Shown piece after piece: positions 50,692 to 58,934 of a DNA stretch of 64,000 nucleotides. The stretch is from Clostridiaceae bacterium (lineage in GTDB: Bacteria; Bacillota; Clostridia; Lachnospirales; Lachnospiraceae), in contig CABJBA010000005.1 in the NCBI GenBank assembly GCA_902363735.1, forward strand, positions 124,001-188,000, in the 5' to 3' direction. The notes beneath the pieces are model-generated. The model did not search any database and was not told the origin of the DNA. It was given only the letters and a program-made list of their open reading frames with translations. Numbering within the stretch: position 1 is the first letter of the stretch; each line of letters starts with the position of its first letter. The translations under genes and the position numbers were made by a program.

Positions 50692-51711
50692 ATGCAGATA
50701 GGAAAAGCTAGTGTTAAATTTAAAGAGCCTCCGGTCATTGAAAGCATGGCTTCTATTGCAGGAAAAAAAGAAGGTGAAGGCCCTCTTGGAAAAATGTTTG
50801 ACGTAGTGGAACAGGATGATATGTTTGGGGCAGATACCTGGGAGAAGGCGGAAAGCACTTTGCAAAAGCAGACTGCGGATCTGGCAATTGAGAAAGGCAA
50901 TATACGGAAAAAGGATATACGCTACTTATTTGCCGGAGATCTTTTGGGCCAGCTCATTGCCACCTCCTTTGGCACTGTGGATCTGGAGATTCCTTTATTT
51001 GGATTATTCGGAGCTTGTTCTACCATAGGAGAAGCCCTGAATCTGGGGGCAATGACTGTTGCCGGAGGGTACGCAGACAAGGTTATGGCTATGGCCTCCA
51101 GCCATTTTGCAACAGCCGAAAAACAGTTTCGCTTTCCTTTGGGATACGGAAATCAAAGACCCTTTTCTTCTTCCTGGACTGTGACAGGCTGCGGCGCTGT
51201 TATTCTTTCGAAATATAAAAAAGAAGGGATTGCAGCCATTACAGGCATTACAACCGGGCAGATGGTAGATATGGGTGCCAGAGACTCTATGAATATGGGA
51301 GCAGCCATGGCACCGGCGGCATTTCATACCATACAGAGAAATTTTGAGGATTTCCAGGTTGATGAATCCTATTATGATAAGATTATCACCGGAGATTTAG
51401 GTCAGGTGGGGCGTACCATATTATTGGATTTTCTGAGAAATAAAGGACATGATATAGAGAAGCAGTATATGGACTGCGGCATTGAAATATTTGATCCAAA
51501 ATCTCAGGACACACATGCAGGAGGGAGCGGCTGCGGGTGTGCTGCCTCCACACTTTGCTCCTACATTCTTCCTAAAGTACAGGATGGGACGTGGAAACGG
51601 GTTTTATTTGTGCCTACAGGCGCATTGCTTTCCACAACCAGTTTCAATGAGGGAGAAACCATACCGGGCATTGCTCATGGAGTGGTAATTGAAAATATGG
51701 GAAACCTATAG
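50692..51711 (+). CDS. spoVAD: Stage V sporulation protein AD
   Basis: 339 aa, no membrane segment; thiolase-like fold. FGTVDLEIPLFGLFGACSTIGEAL (with the thiolase-type Cys in GACST) lies near 95-118, and FSSSWTVTGCGAVIL near 158-172. SpoVAD binds dipicolinate at the inner membrane face. It is followed by a 74-bp gap to the last gene of the operon. Confidence 0.92.
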   Translation: MQIGKASVKFKEPPVIESMASIAGKKEGEGPLGKMFDVVEQDDMFGADTWEKAESTLQKQTADLAIEKGNIRKKDIRYLFAGDLLGQLIATSFGTVDLEIPLFGLFGACSTIGEALNLGAMTVAGGYADKVMAMASSHFATAEKQFRFPLGYGNQRPFSSSWTVTGCGAVILSKYKKEGIAAITGITTGQMVDMGARDSMNMGAAMAPAAFHTIQRNFEDFQVDESYYDKIITGDLGQVGRTILLDFLRNKGHDIEKQYMDCGIEIFDPKSQDTHAGGSGCGCAASTLCSYILPKVQDGTWKRVLFVPTGALLSTTSFNEGETIPGIAHGVVIENMGNL

Positions 51712-51785
51712 CCATGTAGAAATATTTGTACGGTTTGCGCATGGGTGTTTGCTCACTAAGCGCAAAAAAAAGAAAGGAGACTTTT

Positions 51786-52142
51786 ATGGAATACGTGAGA
51801 GCATTTTTGGTCGGAGGGGGAATCTGCGTGCTGGTCCAGATATTGATGGATAACACCAAACTGATGCCTGGACGAATTATGGTTCTACTGGTGGTAACTG
51901 GAAGTATCTTGGGAGCCATAGGGCTTTACGATCCCTTTGCAGAATGGGCGGGAGCAGGTGCAACTGTTCCCCTTTTGGGCTTTGGCAATACTCTTTGGAA
52001 AGGCGTATGGAAGAGCATGGGCGAAGATGGACTTTTAGGAGTTTTCAAGGGAGGCTTCACCGCAAGCGCTGTAGGAGTGTCAGGAGCACTGATTTTTGGA
52101 TATCTGGGCTCCATTTTGTTTAAGCCAAAAATGAAAAGTTAA
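51786..52142 (+). CDS. spoVAE: Stage V sporulation protein AE
   Basis: 118 aa from ATG 51786 (AAAGGAGA upstream); a frame start at 51726 adds 20 residues without support. Membrane protein with VRAFLVGGGICVLVQILMD near 4-22 and GATVPLLGFGNTLWKG near 58-73, the SpoVAE/AEB pattern. Last gene of the spoVA operon, followed by a terminator. Confidence 0.9.
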   Translation: MEYVRAFLVGGGICVLVQILMDNTKLMPGRIMVLLVVTGSILGAIGLYDPFAEWAGAGATVPLLGFGNTLWKGVWKSMGEDGLLGVFKGGFTASAVGVSGALIFGYLGSILFKPKMKS

Positions 52143-52180
52143 AAAGAATAAACTGACCTGGCAGATAGACATAAAATATG

Positions 52181-52210
52181 CCGTAGGATTTTAAGTCCTA
52201 CGGTTTTTTC
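52181..52210 (+). terminator. Terminator of the spoVA operon
   Basis: CCGTAGGA - TTTTAAG - TCCTACGG then TTTTTTC, perfect stem. Confidence 0.9.
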
Positions 52211-52222
52211 TTGCAAACGTGG

Positions 52223-52262
52223 TCTAAACATGATAGACTGAAAACAGTCTAATAAGTTTAGA
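52223..52262 (+). promoter_or_regulatory. 40-bp nested palindrome, BlaI-type operator
   Basis: Outer arms TCTAAAC (52223-52229) and GTTTAGA (52256-52262), inner arms AGACTG (52235-52240) and CAGTCT (52245-52250), all symmetric about one centre. It spans the expected promoter of the blaI-like gene and ends next to its ribosome site, so the product probably represses its own operon. Confidence 0.65.
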
Positions 52263-52276
52263 TTGGAGGAAATGCT

Positions 52277-52654
52277 ATGAATAAGGATATAACTCTTACT
52301 GCTGCAGAAGAAAAACTGGCTGCTTTGATCTGGAGGGCTGCGCCCCTGACCTCCCCGGATTTGGTCTCACTTGCGGAAAGGGAAATGGCCTGGAAAAAGT
52401 CAACGACTTATACGGTGTTAAAGAAACTTTGCGATAAAGGCGTATTCAAAAACGAAAATGCCAATGTGCTGGTTATCCTTACCCGTGATGAACAAATCGC
52501 CCGTCAGAGCCGCCGGTATGTAGAGGATACTTTCGGGGGGTCGCTGCCCAAGTTTATCACTTCATTTTTCGGCGGCAGGAAACTGACGTCGGAACAAGCG
52601 GCAGAATTAAAAGGTCTAATAGAAGAGCATGAAGGGAGTGGCGGCAATGGATAA
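52277..52654 (+). CDS. BlaI/MecI/CopY-family repressor
   Basis: 125 aa with a winged HTH: LTAAEEKLAALIWRAAPLTSPDLV near 7-30 and KKSTTYTVLKKLCDKGVF near 42-59, both standard for BlaI/MecI. These repressors are usually cleaved after their partner M56 membrane protease senses a beta-lactam or other signal. The partner gene follows, overlapping by 8 bp. The 40-bp palindrome in front is its likely operator. No beta-lactamase or mecA-like gene is next to it. Confidence 0.85.
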   Translation: MNKDITLTAAEEKLAALIWRAAPLTSPDLVSLAEREMAWKKSTTYTVLKKLCDKGVFKNENANVLVILTRDEQIARQSRRYVEDTFGGSLPKFITSFFGGRKLTSEQAAELKGLIEEHEGSGGNG

Positions 52655-54053
52655 ACTGTTTTTTACAATACTAAATATGAGTTTAACCGGGGCATTTGTT
52701 ATTGTGGTGTCTTTTGTTGTTCTCAAACAAAAAATGAGGGAAGCGACTTACCTTGAAGCAAATATCTATGAAGCCGGAAACATAAGTTCACCTTTTGTAC
52801 TGGGTGTAATTAAGCCGATGATTTATCTGCCCATTGGCTTATCCATGCAGGAAAGAGGCTATATTCTTATGCATGAGCAAACCCATATCCGTCGACGTGA
52901 CCACATCGTTAAACTCGTGGCATATTTTATTTTGTGCATGCATTGGTTTAATCCACTGGTCTGGGGGGCCTTTCTTTTAATGGGCATAGATATGGAACAA
53001 TCCTGCGATGAGTGCGTGCTGAACGAAATGGGTGGCGAAGCGAAAAAGGATTATTCCATCCTGCTTTTATCTCTTGCGACGGAACGGCGTATCATTGGCG
53101 GCAGTCCCCTTGCTTTTGGAGAGGGAGGTGTGAAAGGAAGAATAAAAAACGTGCTGAATTTTAAGAGAACGCCGCGGATGATTATTGTGGCATCGGTGGC
53201 ATTGGTTGCTGTGCTGAGCCTTGGGTTTGCGGTTGATCGCGCCACAGGTGGAGGTATCCTGGGCTCAATCATCCCCATGTCCATGGACAATGTTGCTAAA
53301 GAACCGCATTTTTCAGGGACTGTAACCGAAGTGTATGATAATGCCATTCTTGTAAGCGTCGACGAGGGGGAGGATGCGCGCAGGAGCAGTGACCTGATCA
53401 GCGTTTCTCTCGATGTGAAATTGAAAGACAGTATGACAGATTTTACAGTTGGGGACAGAGTCATTGTCTATTATAACGGTGAAATCGCGGAGTCCTATCT
53501 GGCACAGGTGAATACTGTTTATGCCATTGTACTGACAAGCCCGGATATGAGGATAAACATGGATGACCTTTACGCTCTTTCCTCAATGCGGACCCCTTAT
53601 GTGGGTGACAATAGTGCAGTTGGAAAAATCATATATGCACTTCCTAGGTTTAATCGAGAGTATACACAACGGTTTTTTTCAATCGGGGACGATTATGATA
53701 CAGACCATGCGCCGTTTACGCTTACCATCTATTTTGAACCTAATGACGCAGAGATGACCGATATAACCAATATAACAGTTACGCCGGAAAGTTCCGTGTT
53801 ACTGTTCTCTCTGATTGACAACCTTGAAGAGGTAAGCTATGCATTCCGTACAACGCCCAGTGACGGAGAACTGGACAAGATGGCTTACATCTCCCGCGCA
53901 TCATACAGCAGAAATGATATTTTAAAGTATGTTGAAACAATAGGCTTGGAATGGGAAGATTTTAGGATTGACTGGAACGGTTCGGTTGAAAAGATGTACA
54001 CAGATCTGTCCCTTTCCTCATTTGAGCCGCAGGCAGCAAGTCATTTAAACTAA
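52647..54053 (+). CDS. BlaR1/MecR1-like M56 membrane metalloprotease with internal deletion
   Basis: 468 aa from ATG 52647 (GAAGGGAG upstream). Zinc motif HEQTH is at 76-80, with Glu in DMEQSCDECVL as third ligand. In relatives the HExxH comes near residue 190-210, after three helices and an outside loop; here helix 1 (FFTILNMSLTGAFVIVV) runs directly into VSFVVLKQKMREA, the sequence that normally follows helix 3. So about 110 residues are missing in frame. After a last helix near 175-195 (IIVASVALVAVL), an external domain follows: an OB-like part (about 215-300) and a DUF4825-like part (about 305-450). The protein could still be a protease but its sensing topology is altered. Confidence 0.78.
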   Translation: MDKLFFTILNMSLTGAFVIVVSFVVLKQKMREATYLEANIYEAGNISSPFVLGVIKPMIYLPIGLSMQERGYILMHEQTHIRRRDHIVKLVAYFILCMHWFNPLVWGAFLLMGIDMEQSCDECVLNEMGGEAKKDYSILLLSLATERRIIGGSPLAFGEGGVKGRIKNVLNFKRTPRMIIVASVALVAVLSLGFAVDRATGGGILGSIIPMSMDNVAKEPHFSGTVTEVYDNAILVSVDEGEDARRSSDLISVSLDVKLKDSMTDFTVGDRVIVYYNGEIAESYLAQVNTVYAIVLTSPDMRINMDDLYALSSMRTPYVGDNSAVGKIIYALPRFNREYTQRFFSIGDDYDTDHAPFTLTIYFEPNDAEMTDITNITVTPESSVLLFSLIDNLEEVSYAFRTTPSDGELDKMAYISRASYSRNDILKYVETIGLEWEDFRIDWNGSVEKMYTDLSLSSFEPQAASHLN

Positions 54054-54519
54054 TGATTTTACTGCCTTTACTTTCATAATAACTTAGCATTTCGTCAATT
54101 TTTCTTTTATCATAACTGGTAATGCAATCTGATAAGACATTGACGCCATAATTTGCTTTGCGTAGGTTGTAACAGGTTGATTTAACACAAGCAACAGCAT
54201 CTGCTCCTGCAATGTAGAAATCACATATTTGATTTTTACTAATAAAGTCTGAAAATTCTTCACTGGTTAATGCGTTCCCTTTGTATTTTGTAAAAATGTT
54301 TTTTGATACTGTTTTCAAGTCTGAAGCTAATTCAGCCCCATATGTATTAGGTTTAAAAGTCCTCGTGCCGGCTGATAAGTTTTCATGCCTTATATAAATA
54401 ACAGGAATATTATTCTTGACTGCCCAATCAATGGCTTTATTAATATTGCCTATAACATCCTTGTAATTCTTTGTTATATCGTTTTGAATATCTATTATAA
54501 CTAAGGCTTTCTTCTGCAT
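53962..54519 (-). CDS. Isochorismatase-family cysteine hydrolase
   Basis: 185 aa from ATG 54519, after a CAGGAGGAAAC site. Catalytic Asp is in VIIDIQND near 7-14, Lys in KYKGNALTS near 90-98, and Cys in ADAVACVKST near 122-131, the Asp-Lys-Cys triad. Related enzymes hydrolyse amides such as nicotinamide or biuret, or vinyl ethers. The last 30 codons are antisense to the end of the M56 gene (92-bp overlap), so the C-terminal tail may have been acquired when the two genes were joined. Divergent from the WYL regulator, which probably controls it. Confidence 0.82.
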   Translation of the reverse strand: MQKKALVIIDIQNDITKNYKDVIGNINKAIDWAVKNNIPVIYIRHENLSAGTRTFKPNTYGAELASDLKTVSKNIFTKYKGNALTSEEFSDFISKNQICDFYIAGADAVACVKSTCYNLRKANYGVNVLSDCITSYDKRKIDEMLSYYESKGSKIISLNDLLPAAQMRKGTDLCTSFQPNRSSQS

Positions 54520-54573
54520 CGTGTTTCCTCCTGGTAGGTATATTGATTTGTTTTTCATTATACCTTATAATTG

Positions 54574-54602
54574 TTGACAACAGTATGGCAACAATCTATC
54601 AT
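54574..54602 (+). promoter_or_regulatory. Promoter and operator of the WYL regulator gene
   Basis: TTGACA 54574-54579, 17-bp spacer, TATCAT 54597-54602. The -35 box lies in TGTTG-A-CAACA, an interrupted palindrome, and TTGTTG...CAACAA brackets it (54571-54594). The region also serves the divergent isochorismatase gene. Confidence 0.6.
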
Positions 54603-54634
54603 GAAAAAAAGAAATTTTGAAAGGGGGCTATCAG

Positions 54635-55567
54635 ATGAAAGTTGACAGACTAGTTAGCATTATCATGGTACTCCTTGATAAAGAGCGAATTGGCGCACAG
54701 GAATTAGCTGATATGTTTGAAGTTTCCCCCCGCACAATCTACCGTGACATAGACACGATCAACATGGCAGGTATTCCTGTCTGCTCAACATCGGGAGTGG
54801 GCGGCGGTTTTGAAATTATGGAGAAATACAAAATTGATAGAAAGGTTTTCTCGGCTGCTGACCTTTCCATTATCTTGATGGGGCTTTCCAGTCTTTCCAA
54901 CATGATGCGTGGTAATGAACTGGTAAACGCCCTTGCGAAAGTCAAGAGCTTTATCCCTGCTGACAAAGCCAAAGATATTGAAATAAAAGCAAATCAAATA
55001 TATATCGATTTAAGTCCGTGGTTGGGAAACAGGAACATACAACCATATTTAGAAATTATCAAAACAGCTTTACAGGAAAGCAAGCTGCTGACCTTTGAAT
55101 ATTCAGACCGCTACGGAAATAAAACTGCACGAACAGCCGAGCCGTACCAGCTTGTATTAAAAAGCAGTCATTGGTATTGGCAAGGGTACTGCCATAAAAG
55201 AAATGATTTTCGCCTGTTTAAACTATCCCGCATATCAAACCTGCAAATACAAGAGGAATTTTTCACTCCACGAGATTATCAAAAACCGCAGTTAGATTTT
55301 ACTGATATTTTGGCAGCTATGCAAACAAAAATCAAAATTCGTATTCATAAGTCTATGATGGACAGGGTACATGACTATTGCACGTATGAACACTTTTCGC
55401 CAGACGGGAATGAGCATTATATTGTTGATTTTCCTTTCATAGAGAACGAATATTACTACAATATTCTTTTCAGTTTTGGGAATAAATGCGAGTGCTTAGA
55501 GCCGTCACATATCCGTACGGAAATCAATCGCAGAATACATGGTATGGCTGCCTTATATGAAAACTAG
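54635..55567 (+). CDS. HTH/WYL-domain transcriptional regulator (YafY type)
   Basis: 310 aa from ATG 54635, after AAAGGGGG; six codons upstream are in frame but unneeded. N-terminal DeoR-like HTH with LADMFEVSPRTIYRDIDTINMAGIP near 25-49. The WYL domain (about 140-220) carries the variant SSHWYWQGYCHKRNDFRLFKLSRI, and a WCX C-terminal part follows. WYL domains sense nucleotides or other ligands; the divergent isochorismatase gene is the natural target. Confidence 0.87.
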   Translation: MKVDRLVSIIMVLLDKERIGAQELADMFEVSPRTIYRDIDTINMAGIPVCSTSGVGGGFEIMEKYKIDRKVFSAADLSIILMGLSSLSNMMRGNELVNALAKVKSFIPADKAKDIEIKANQIYIDLSPWLGNRNIQPYLEIIKTALQESKLLTFEYSDRYGNKTARTAEPYQLVLKSSHWYWQGYCHKRNDFRLFKLSRISNLQIQEEFFTPRDYQKPQLDFTDILAAMQTKIKIRIHKSMMDRVHDYCTYEHFSPDGNEHYIVDFPFIENEYYYNILFSFGNKCECLEPSHIRTEINRRIHGMAALYEN

Positions 55568-55707
55568 AACAAGGTCTGGTGACAGAGTGTGGAATTACGG
55601 CCCTGGTGGAACAGGCAGTGTTCATAAAGAAGCAACTACCGAATACAAAAATGAAGAGATAGCCAGCCAACAGATAAGTAATGTATAAAAAATGAGACAT
55701 GTACAAC

Positions 55708-55726
55708 ATGAATGAAATTCACTCAT
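55708..55726 (+). promoter_or_regulatory. TetR-type operator 1 (methyltransferase promoter)
   Basis: ATGAATGA - AAT - TCACTCAT, one mismatch from a perfect palindrome and the same core as the site at 57024. It touches the -35 box at 55726. Confidence 0.65.
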
Positions 55727-55754
55727 TGACATTTGGGTTTTCTAGTGCTACACT
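55726..55754 (+). promoter_or_regulatory. Promoter of the methyltransferase-tetR operon
   Basis: TTGACA 55726-55731, 17-bp spacer, TACACT 55749-55754. Confidence 0.6.
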
Positions 55755-55777
55755 GTTTATTGAAAGAGGGAAATAAT

Positions 55778-56386
55778 ATGATTGGAAATAAAGAAAAATC
55801 AAAAATTGCTTTTAATCAGCAAGCGGCAACTTATGACGAAGATATAAAAGGGCAACACGCAAGAAGTCTTTATCCAGCATTATTGAAGAAGCTATCAGGT
55901 CTTGATTTCCATACTGTTCTGGACCTAGGTTGTGGAACAGGAACTGTTATGCGAGCTATTCTTCAATCATTTCCTGAAAAAAGAGTTTATGGAATTGACA
56001 TTTCTGAAAACATGTTGCAAAAGGCAAAGGAAAAATTACAAGATAAGGCTTCCCTGACATTAGGGGATTCAGAACATCTGCCCTACGCAAATGAAATGTT
56101 TGATGTTGTCTATTGCAATGATTCCTTTCATCATTATCCTGCACCTGAAAAGGTTATAGCAGAAGTTTATCGAGTTTTGAAACCAACAGGTAGTTTTATT
56201 ATAGGTGATTGTTGGCAGCCATTCTTTGGTCGGATTATTATGAATACATTTATGCGTTTTAGCAATGAGGGTGATGTGAAAATGTATTCTAAGCACGAGA
56301 TATGCAGTTTGCTGGGTTTGCATTTTCAAAATATTATCTGGCAAAAAACAAACCATACTTCATTCATAGTATGCTCCACAAAATAA
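55778..56386 (+). CDS. Class I SAM-dependent methyltransferase
   Basis: 202 aa from ATG 55778 (AAAGAGGG upstream). Motif I VLDLGCGTGTVM is near 47-58; YGIDISENML near 70-79; the substrate side has YCNDSFHHYPAPEKVIAEVYRVLKP near 110-134, as in UbiE/Methyltransf_11 proteins. A C-terminal amphipathic segment near 145-165 follows. It probably methylates a small molecule. It is first in a TetR-controlled unit with a MATE pump, suggesting modification plus export of a toxic compound; that is inference. Confidence 0.85.
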   Translation: MIGNKEKSKIAFNQQAATYDEDIKGQHARSLYPALLKKLSGLDFHTVLDLGCGTGTVMRAILQSFPEKRVYGIDISENMLQKAKEKLQDKASLTLGDSEHLPYANEMFDVVYCNDSFHHYPAPEKVIAEVYRVLKPTGSFIIGDCWQPFFGRIIMNTFMRFSNEGDVKMYSKHEICSLLGLHFQNIIWQKTNHTSFIVCSTK

Positions 56387-56410
56387 TAAAATCAGGAGGT
56401 ACAAAATAGA

Positions 56411-56980
56411 ATGGCCCGTATTTCAAAAGAACCAGAGGTACGAAAGCAAGAAATATTAGATGCCGCTATGATTCTGTTCTACGAAAAAGGATATGAAAAA
56501 ACATCCATGACGGACATAGCGAATAAAATAGGGGTAGCCCAAGGCTTATGTTATCGCTATTTTCCGTCAAAAGAAATTCTGTTTGACTGTTCCATACAAG
56601 AGTATGCAAACAGACTGGCGGATAAGATGAAAACAATTCTTTGTAATGACAGCCTGACCTTAGCACAAAAGTTGGAGCAGACACCATCATACATTGACTT
56701 TGAAAAAGATGACAGCATTCACTATAAACTATTTCACAACGAAAACAGTAAGAAAATACATGACCAGTTATCTATGAGGGTTTGTGAAATCATGGTTCCT
56801 TTGGTTACCGAATTGTTCAAAAAGACAAATAAAGTTGGGGAAACACACTTGTTTGATCCTGAAACAACCGCTTCCTTTGCGGTATATGGGCAGTTAGGAG
56901 TTTTGCTGAATGAACAAATGCCTGGTTCTGAAAAAATTGCAAGAATTAAAGAGTTTCTAAAATTCATACTGCAAATATAG
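56411..56980 (+). CDS. TetR-family transcriptional regulator
   Basis: 189 aa. N-terminal HTH pattern EILDAAMILFYEKGYEKTSMTDIANKIGVAQGLCYRYFPSKE (about 14-55) is standard TetR. AGGAGG precedes the ATG. It lies between a methyltransferase and a MATE pump gene. Two copies of an ATGAATGA/TCATTCAT palindrome flank the unit, one at the first promoter and one in front of the MATE gene, and are the expected operators. Confidence 0.9.
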   Translation: MARISKEPEVRKQEILDAAMILFYEKGYEKTSMTDIANKIGVAQGLCYRYFPSKEILFDCSIQEYANRLADKMKTILCNDSLTLAQKLEQTPSYIDFEKDDSIHYKLFHNENSKKIHDQLSMRVCEIMVPLVTELFKKTNKVGETHLFDPETTASFAVYGQLGVLLNEQMPGSEKIARIKEFLKFILQI

Positions 56981-57023
56981 CCCTAACCCTGCTTTAATAG
57001 CAGGGTTAAAAAATAAACATATA

Positions 57024-57042
57024 ATGAATGATTTTCATTCAT
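57024..57042 (+). promoter_or_regulatory. TetR-type operator 2 (MATE gene leader)
   Basis: ATGAATGA - TTT - TCATTCAT, a perfect palindrome that ends next to the MATE ribosome site. Confidence 0.7.
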
Positions 57043-57055
57043 AAAGGAGAATACT

Positions 57056-58390
57056 ATGACTTCAAATCTCGATTTTATAAACGCTGACACAAGAAAAGCT
57101 TTTATTAAAATGGCCATACCCATGATGGCTGCTATGTTTTTGAATTTGGCTTATAATATTATGGACAGCATTTGGATAGGTAATCTGCTAGGCGAAACGG
57201 CTATGGCTGCTTTGACATCTTCCACACCTGTCATATTACTTCTGACTGCAATCGGAATGGGAGCAACCAATGGACTTTCTATTATCCTGTCTCAAAAAAT
57301 AGGTGCTGGCGATAAAAAACAAATTAACAGTTTGGTTACTACATCATTTGTTGCGGCGGTTCTGTTTTCCGTTATTTTAATAATTATCCTGGAGTTAGAA
57401 TTACCCGCAATTTTAAATTGCTTAAATACACGTTCCGAACTTTTTGATATGGCCTATGATTATCTGGCAGTTTATTTGCTTGGTTATATTTCAACATTTC
57501 TCTATTTATATTTTGCCGCACTTTTGCGGAGCTATGGAAATACCTATCTGCAAGCCATTTCGATTTTGCTTTGTACTGTTTTAGACTGTATTCTTAATCC
57601 TATATTTATCAAGTGGATTGGATTCAATGGAGCGGCAATTACAACCATCATTTCAGAAAGTATTTCCGTTATTATTCTGGTTGTTTATTTGATTAAGAAA
57701 AAACTGTTTTCCTTACATTTTTCATTGATTGATTTTCGTCTTATTAAGCCCATGCTGAAAAATGCTTTGCCCTCTGTTGTACAGCAAAGTATTCCTGCCA
57801 TCAGTACCAGCTTTTTAACAGCGGTTATCAGTGGATTTAGTGTTACAGCAATCGCAGGTTATGGGATTACCGGAAAATTGGAAACCATTCTTCTTTATCC
57901 TGCAATGGCATTTAACATGGTAATGACAACAATTATTGGTCAATGTATTGGTGGGAAGCGAAACGACCGTGCAAATGACTATTTGAAATGTTCCATTTTA
58001 AATGGTGGTGCTATCGTAGTAACGTTATCCATTTTGGTAACTATCTTTGCAAAAGCATTATCAAGATTATTTGTGAATACCTACGGTGTAGCAGAATTAG
58101 TTTCTATGTATTTTCTGATTGTTGGAATTGGCTATGTGTTTAATACGATAACAAACTGCTTGCTTGGAACCATTAACGGTATGGGAAAGCCTATGATCGG
58201 TATGTTCTTGATGATGTTTTATTATCTTGTAGTTCGTATGCCATTGGCGTGGGTATTCTCAAAAACATCTTTAGGCCTTAATGGTGTCTGGCTCGCTGTT
58301 TTAATCAGCCACATTGTTGCCTGTATTACAGCCGCAATGTATTACTTAATTTATAAAAAGAAAAATAAATATCATGATATTGCCAGTTGA
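57056..58390 (+). CDS. MATE-family efflux transporter (TetR-linked)
   Basis: 444 aa, twelve membrane helices, beginning ADTRKAFIKMAIPMMAAMFLNLAYNIMDSIWIGNL, typical of the NorM/DinF-type MATE. It is unrelated in detail to the MATE at 34137. AAAGGAG precedes the ATG. It is under the TetR palindrome and would export the TetR ligand. A hairpin terminator follows. Confidence 0.88.
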   Translation: MTSNLDFINADTRKAFIKMAIPMMAAMFLNLAYNIMDSIWIGNLLGETAMAALTSSTPVILLLTAIGMGATNGLSIILSQKIGAGDKKQINSLVTTSFVAAVLFSVILIIILELELPAILNCLNTRSELFDMAYDYLAVYLLGYISTFLYLYFAALLRSYGNTYLQAISILLCTVLDCILNPIFIKWIGFNGAAITTIISESISVIILVVYLIKKKLFSLHFSLIDFRLIKPMLKNALPSVVQQSIPAISTSFLTAVISGFSVTAIAGYGITGKLETILLYPAMAFNMVMTTIIGQCIGGKRNDRANDYLKCSILNGGAIVVTLSILVTIFAKALSRLFVNTYGVAELVSMYFLIVGIGYVFNTITNCLLGTINGMGKPMIGMFLMMFYYLVVRMPLAWVFSKTSLGLNGVWLAVLISHIVACITAAMYYLIYKKKNKYHDIAS

Positions 58391-58482
58391 TAGAAGAATA
58401 AGCACTCAAACAATCGACTATATGTTAGAAGACTGCTGCTCTGATGAATTATTTTTAAGATGTATATTTGGATTATCAAGCG

Positions 58483-58526
58483 GCGGCTTTGCTATAAATC
58501 ATAGTTCAAAGCCGCTGTTTTATTTT
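58483..58526 (+). terminator. Terminator of the TetR-MATE operon
   Basis: GCGGCTTTG and CAAAGCCGC arms, loop CTATAAATCATAGTT that can pair within itself, then TGTTTTATTTT. Confidence 0.8.
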
Positions 58527-58574
58527 GGAGAGGAACCGTTGCCCTGCGTGTCCTTCTATGCTCATAATCTATAG

Positions 58575-58850
58575 TTTGATTTTCAAGTATCCATTCTTAC
58601 GGGCGTGGCAGATGATGATCTGGGGAAAGGAACCGTGCTCCGTGTGGCGGGACATCATCATTCCATTGAGGGACTGACTCCTCAGCTGCTGGAACGGAAA
58701 ACAAGCGGAAATGCAGCCCCTTTCTATCTTTTAAACGGAGCAGCCTTGTTAAAGAATGTAAAAAAGGGAGATGTCATCACCCTTGAGGATGTGGATCTCT
58801 CGGAGATTGAAGCATATAAAATATACATAAAAGGATCGGAATTGAAATAA
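58575..58850 (+). pseudogene. C-terminal remnant of a COG4091-type NAD-dependent oxidoreductase (SAF domain)
   Basis: A frame opens right after an in-frame TAG at 58572-58574 and runs to 58850 (a GTG at 58605 could start translation). It ends in a SAF-like segment: LKNVKKGDVITLEDVDLSEIEAYK. The preceding part (GKGTVLRVAGHHHSIEGLTPQLLERKTSGNAAPFYL) is the end of predicted homoserine-dehydrogenase-like COG4091 proteins, which are about 430 aa. About 80-90% of the gene, including the NAD-binding part, is missing. It abuts the AT-rich block to its left and has a terminator of its own. Probably a relic and not a functional gene. Confidence 0.65.
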
Positions 58851-58864
58851 AGAATCGATAGCAA

Positions 58865-58912
58865 AAAATCAGGGGCGAAATCCATAGATAAGGATTTTGC
58901 CCCTGATTTTAT
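58865..58912. terminator. Bidirectional terminator
   Basis: AAAATCAGGGGC and GCCCCTGATTTT arms, with inner AAATCC/GGATTT, flanked by A- and T-rich sequence. Confidence 0.85.
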
Positions 58913-58934
58913 CTGTATAGCCTCTTTTTAATAT

